Part shown: piece by piece, positions 5,418-6,940 of the stretch | Layout: every line of letters starts with the position of its first letter | Numbering within the stretch: position 1 is the first letter of the stretch | Position numbers and translations under genes: made by a program | The notes under the pieces: model-generated | What the model was told of the DNA's origin: nothing | The model's input: only the letters and a program-made list of their open reading frames with translations | Database searches by the model: none | NCBI GenBank assembly: GCA_031255815.1 | Contig: JAIRRU010000167.1 | Coordinates: 1-6,940, forward strand | Direction: 5' to 3' | DNA: 6,940 nucleotides | From: Treponema sp. | GTDB lineage: Bacteria; Spirochaetota; Spirochaetia; Treponematales; Breznakiellaceae

Positions 5418-6302
5418 ATGGCGAATTTACGGGATGTCCGCCTGCGGATGCGGGCCATCAGACAAACCCTGCAGGTGACCAAGGCGATGAACCTTATCTC
5501 CACGGCGAAACTGCGGAAGGGCCGCCGGGTGCTTGAGGATACGGAGCCCTACTTTACCCGGATCCAGAAGTCCATGTTCGATATCCTCTCCAGCGCGGGC
5601 CGGGTACAGAGCCAGTTCTTTAAAACCCCGCGGGACGGCGGCGGCCGCGCGGCGATTGTGGCGATCACCAGCGACAAGGGGCTTGCCGGGGGCTACAACG
5701 CCAGTATATTCCGCCAGGTTATGGATCTTGCCGGACGGCTCAGCAAACCCCTGCTTATCCTTATCGGCGCTATCGGCCAGCGGTACTTTATCAATTCCCC
5801 CTACCTTGTCCTGGAAAATTTTTCCTTCCGCTCCCGGATGCCCGAGATGGAGGACGCCAGGGAAATCGCGGACTATCTGCTATCCCAGTTCGAGTGGGGC
5901 ATGTTCGACGAGGTTCATGTGGTTTATACCCACATGTACAGTTCCATAAAATTGCTCCCCACCGAAAGGCAGATCCTTCCCCTGGATCTGAACCGGATAC
6001 GGGAGGAGCTTTCCCAGAGCGGGGGGCAGGAACGGACGGAGCTTCAGTTCGAATTCCTCCCCTCCCCGGACGAGGTTTTTAACGCCCTGGTACCCCTCTA
6101 CATCAAAGGCATTGTGTACGGTACCCTGGTGGAATCCTACGTAAGCGAGCAGAGCGCCCGCATGGCCGCCATGGACGAAGCCTCCAAAAGCGCGGAAGAC
6201 ATGCTGGCCGGCCTCCAGATAAGTTACAACCGGGCGCGCCAGGCGGGAATAACCAATGAAATGTCGGAGATCGTTTCCGGCTCCGCGGCCCTGGGCGGAT
6301 AA
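5418..6302 (+). CDS. atpG: F-type ATP synthase subunit gamma (central shaft)
   Basis: This 294-residue protein is the rotating shaft inside the alpha/beta hexamer. The N-terminal coiled-coil helix reads LRDVRLRMRAIRQTLQVTKAM (4-24) then NLISTAKLRK (25-34). The Rossmann-like middle domain contains the conserved SDKGLAGGYN (85-94), and the C-terminal helix contains EQSARMAAMDEASKSAEDM (244-262) and NRARQAGITNEMSEIVSGSA (271-290), the family signature. The length is normal. The ATG lies 9 bp after the atpA stop; a modest GGCGGGAAGT sequence (5408-5417) serves as ribosome site, so translation is probably coupled to atpA. A 90-bp palindrome-rich gap follows before atpD. Confidence 0.97.
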   Translation: MANLRDVRLRMRAIRQTLQVTKAMNLISTAKLRKGRRVLEDTEPYFTRIQKSMFDILSSAGRVQSQFFKTPRDGGGRAAIVAITSDKGLAGGYNASIFRQVMDLAGRLSKPLLILIGAIGQRYFINSPYLVLENFSFRSRMPEMEDAREIADYLLSQFEWGMFDEVHVVYTHMYSSIKLLPTERQILPLDLNRIREELSQSGGQERTELQFEFLPSPDEVFNALVPLYIKGIVYGTLVESYVSEQSARMAAMDEASKSAEDMLAGLQISYNRARQAGITNEMSEIVSGSAALGG

Positions 6303-6376
6303 CCGGGCTGGCCCCGGAAGCCGGAGTTTTAAAACGGCTTGATCAAGGGGATAGAGAGCGCGGCTTTAAAGCCGCG
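6303..6376. repeat. Run of three small palindromes between atpG and atpD
   Basis: Three dyads follow one another: CCGGG/CCCGG (6303-6307 and 6313-6317), AAGCCG/CGGCTT (6318-6323 and 6335-6340) enclosing GTTTTAAAAC, and a perfect 18-bp palindrome CGCGGCTTT/AAAGCCGCG (6359-6376). The last ends 6 bp before the atpD ribosome site AGGAG (6383-6387). No T-run follows, so readthrough into atpD is expected. The first two dyads lie close enough to form alternative structures. A role in mRNA processing or in setting beta-subunit translation is possible but unproven. Confidence 0.6.
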
Positions 6377-6392
6377 TGTTTTAGGAGCGTCA

Positions 6393-6940
<548 letters not shown>

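Noticed and set aside
6339..6392. N-terminal extension of atpD from TTG at 6339
   Set aside because: The added 18 residues run through the 18-bp palindrome, are not family-like, and lack a ribosome site, whereas ATG at 6393 has AGGAG at the correct distance. Note that the 6339 codon is TTG, not ATG.

Overview
The window holds most of a bacterial F-type ATP synthase operon on the + strand, preceded by a short accessory region. The base composition is GC-rich, the coding is dense, and the upstream gaps carry palindromic intergenic repeats. I cannot name the organism from sequence alone. A free-living or gut-associated bacterium with a repeat-rich genome fits, and a spirochaete is possible, but that is a low-confidence impression.

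Layout. Positions 1-115 hold three consecutive perfect or near-perfect hairpins. A minus-strand gene of the RpiB/LacA/LacB sugar-phosphate isomerase family follows (247-705). A 166-bp divergent gap with a dyad (764-813) separates it from a + strand gene (872-1387), probably a stand-alone RsbRD-N-like sensor domain. Positions 1388-1599 carry no gene but contain a large imperfect inverted repeat (1443-1531). From 1600 the operon runs atpB (a), atpE (c), atpF (b), atpH (delta), atpA (alpha), atpG (gamma), atpD (beta). The window ends inside atpD. atpI is absent upstream, and atpC (epsilon) would lie beyond the end.

The genes together encode the membrane rotor and stator (a, c-ring, b) and the F1 catalytic head (alpha, beta, gamma, delta) of a rotary ATP synthase. 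The c subunit has the acidic ion-binding residue but lacks the Gln and Ser partners typical of Na+ c-rings, so proton coupling is predicted. Spacing is tight from atpE to atpG (1-bp overlap to 11 bp). Two junctions are loose and palindromic: atpB-atpE (79 bp, with a second copy of the upstream repeat) and atpG-atpD (90 bp).

The two strongest observations are these. (1) atpD has an in-frame TAA at 6774-6776, exactly where the family normally has Glu just before the VLETGIKV segment; the correct reading frame continues on both sides, and every other gene here ends normally with TAA, TAG or TGA. (2) A palindromic element occurs twice (45-115 and 2366-2422), and base changes between the copies are compensatory at three stem pairs, which suggests a mobile or structured intergenic repeat family. 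No previously undescribed defence or biosynthetic system is evident.
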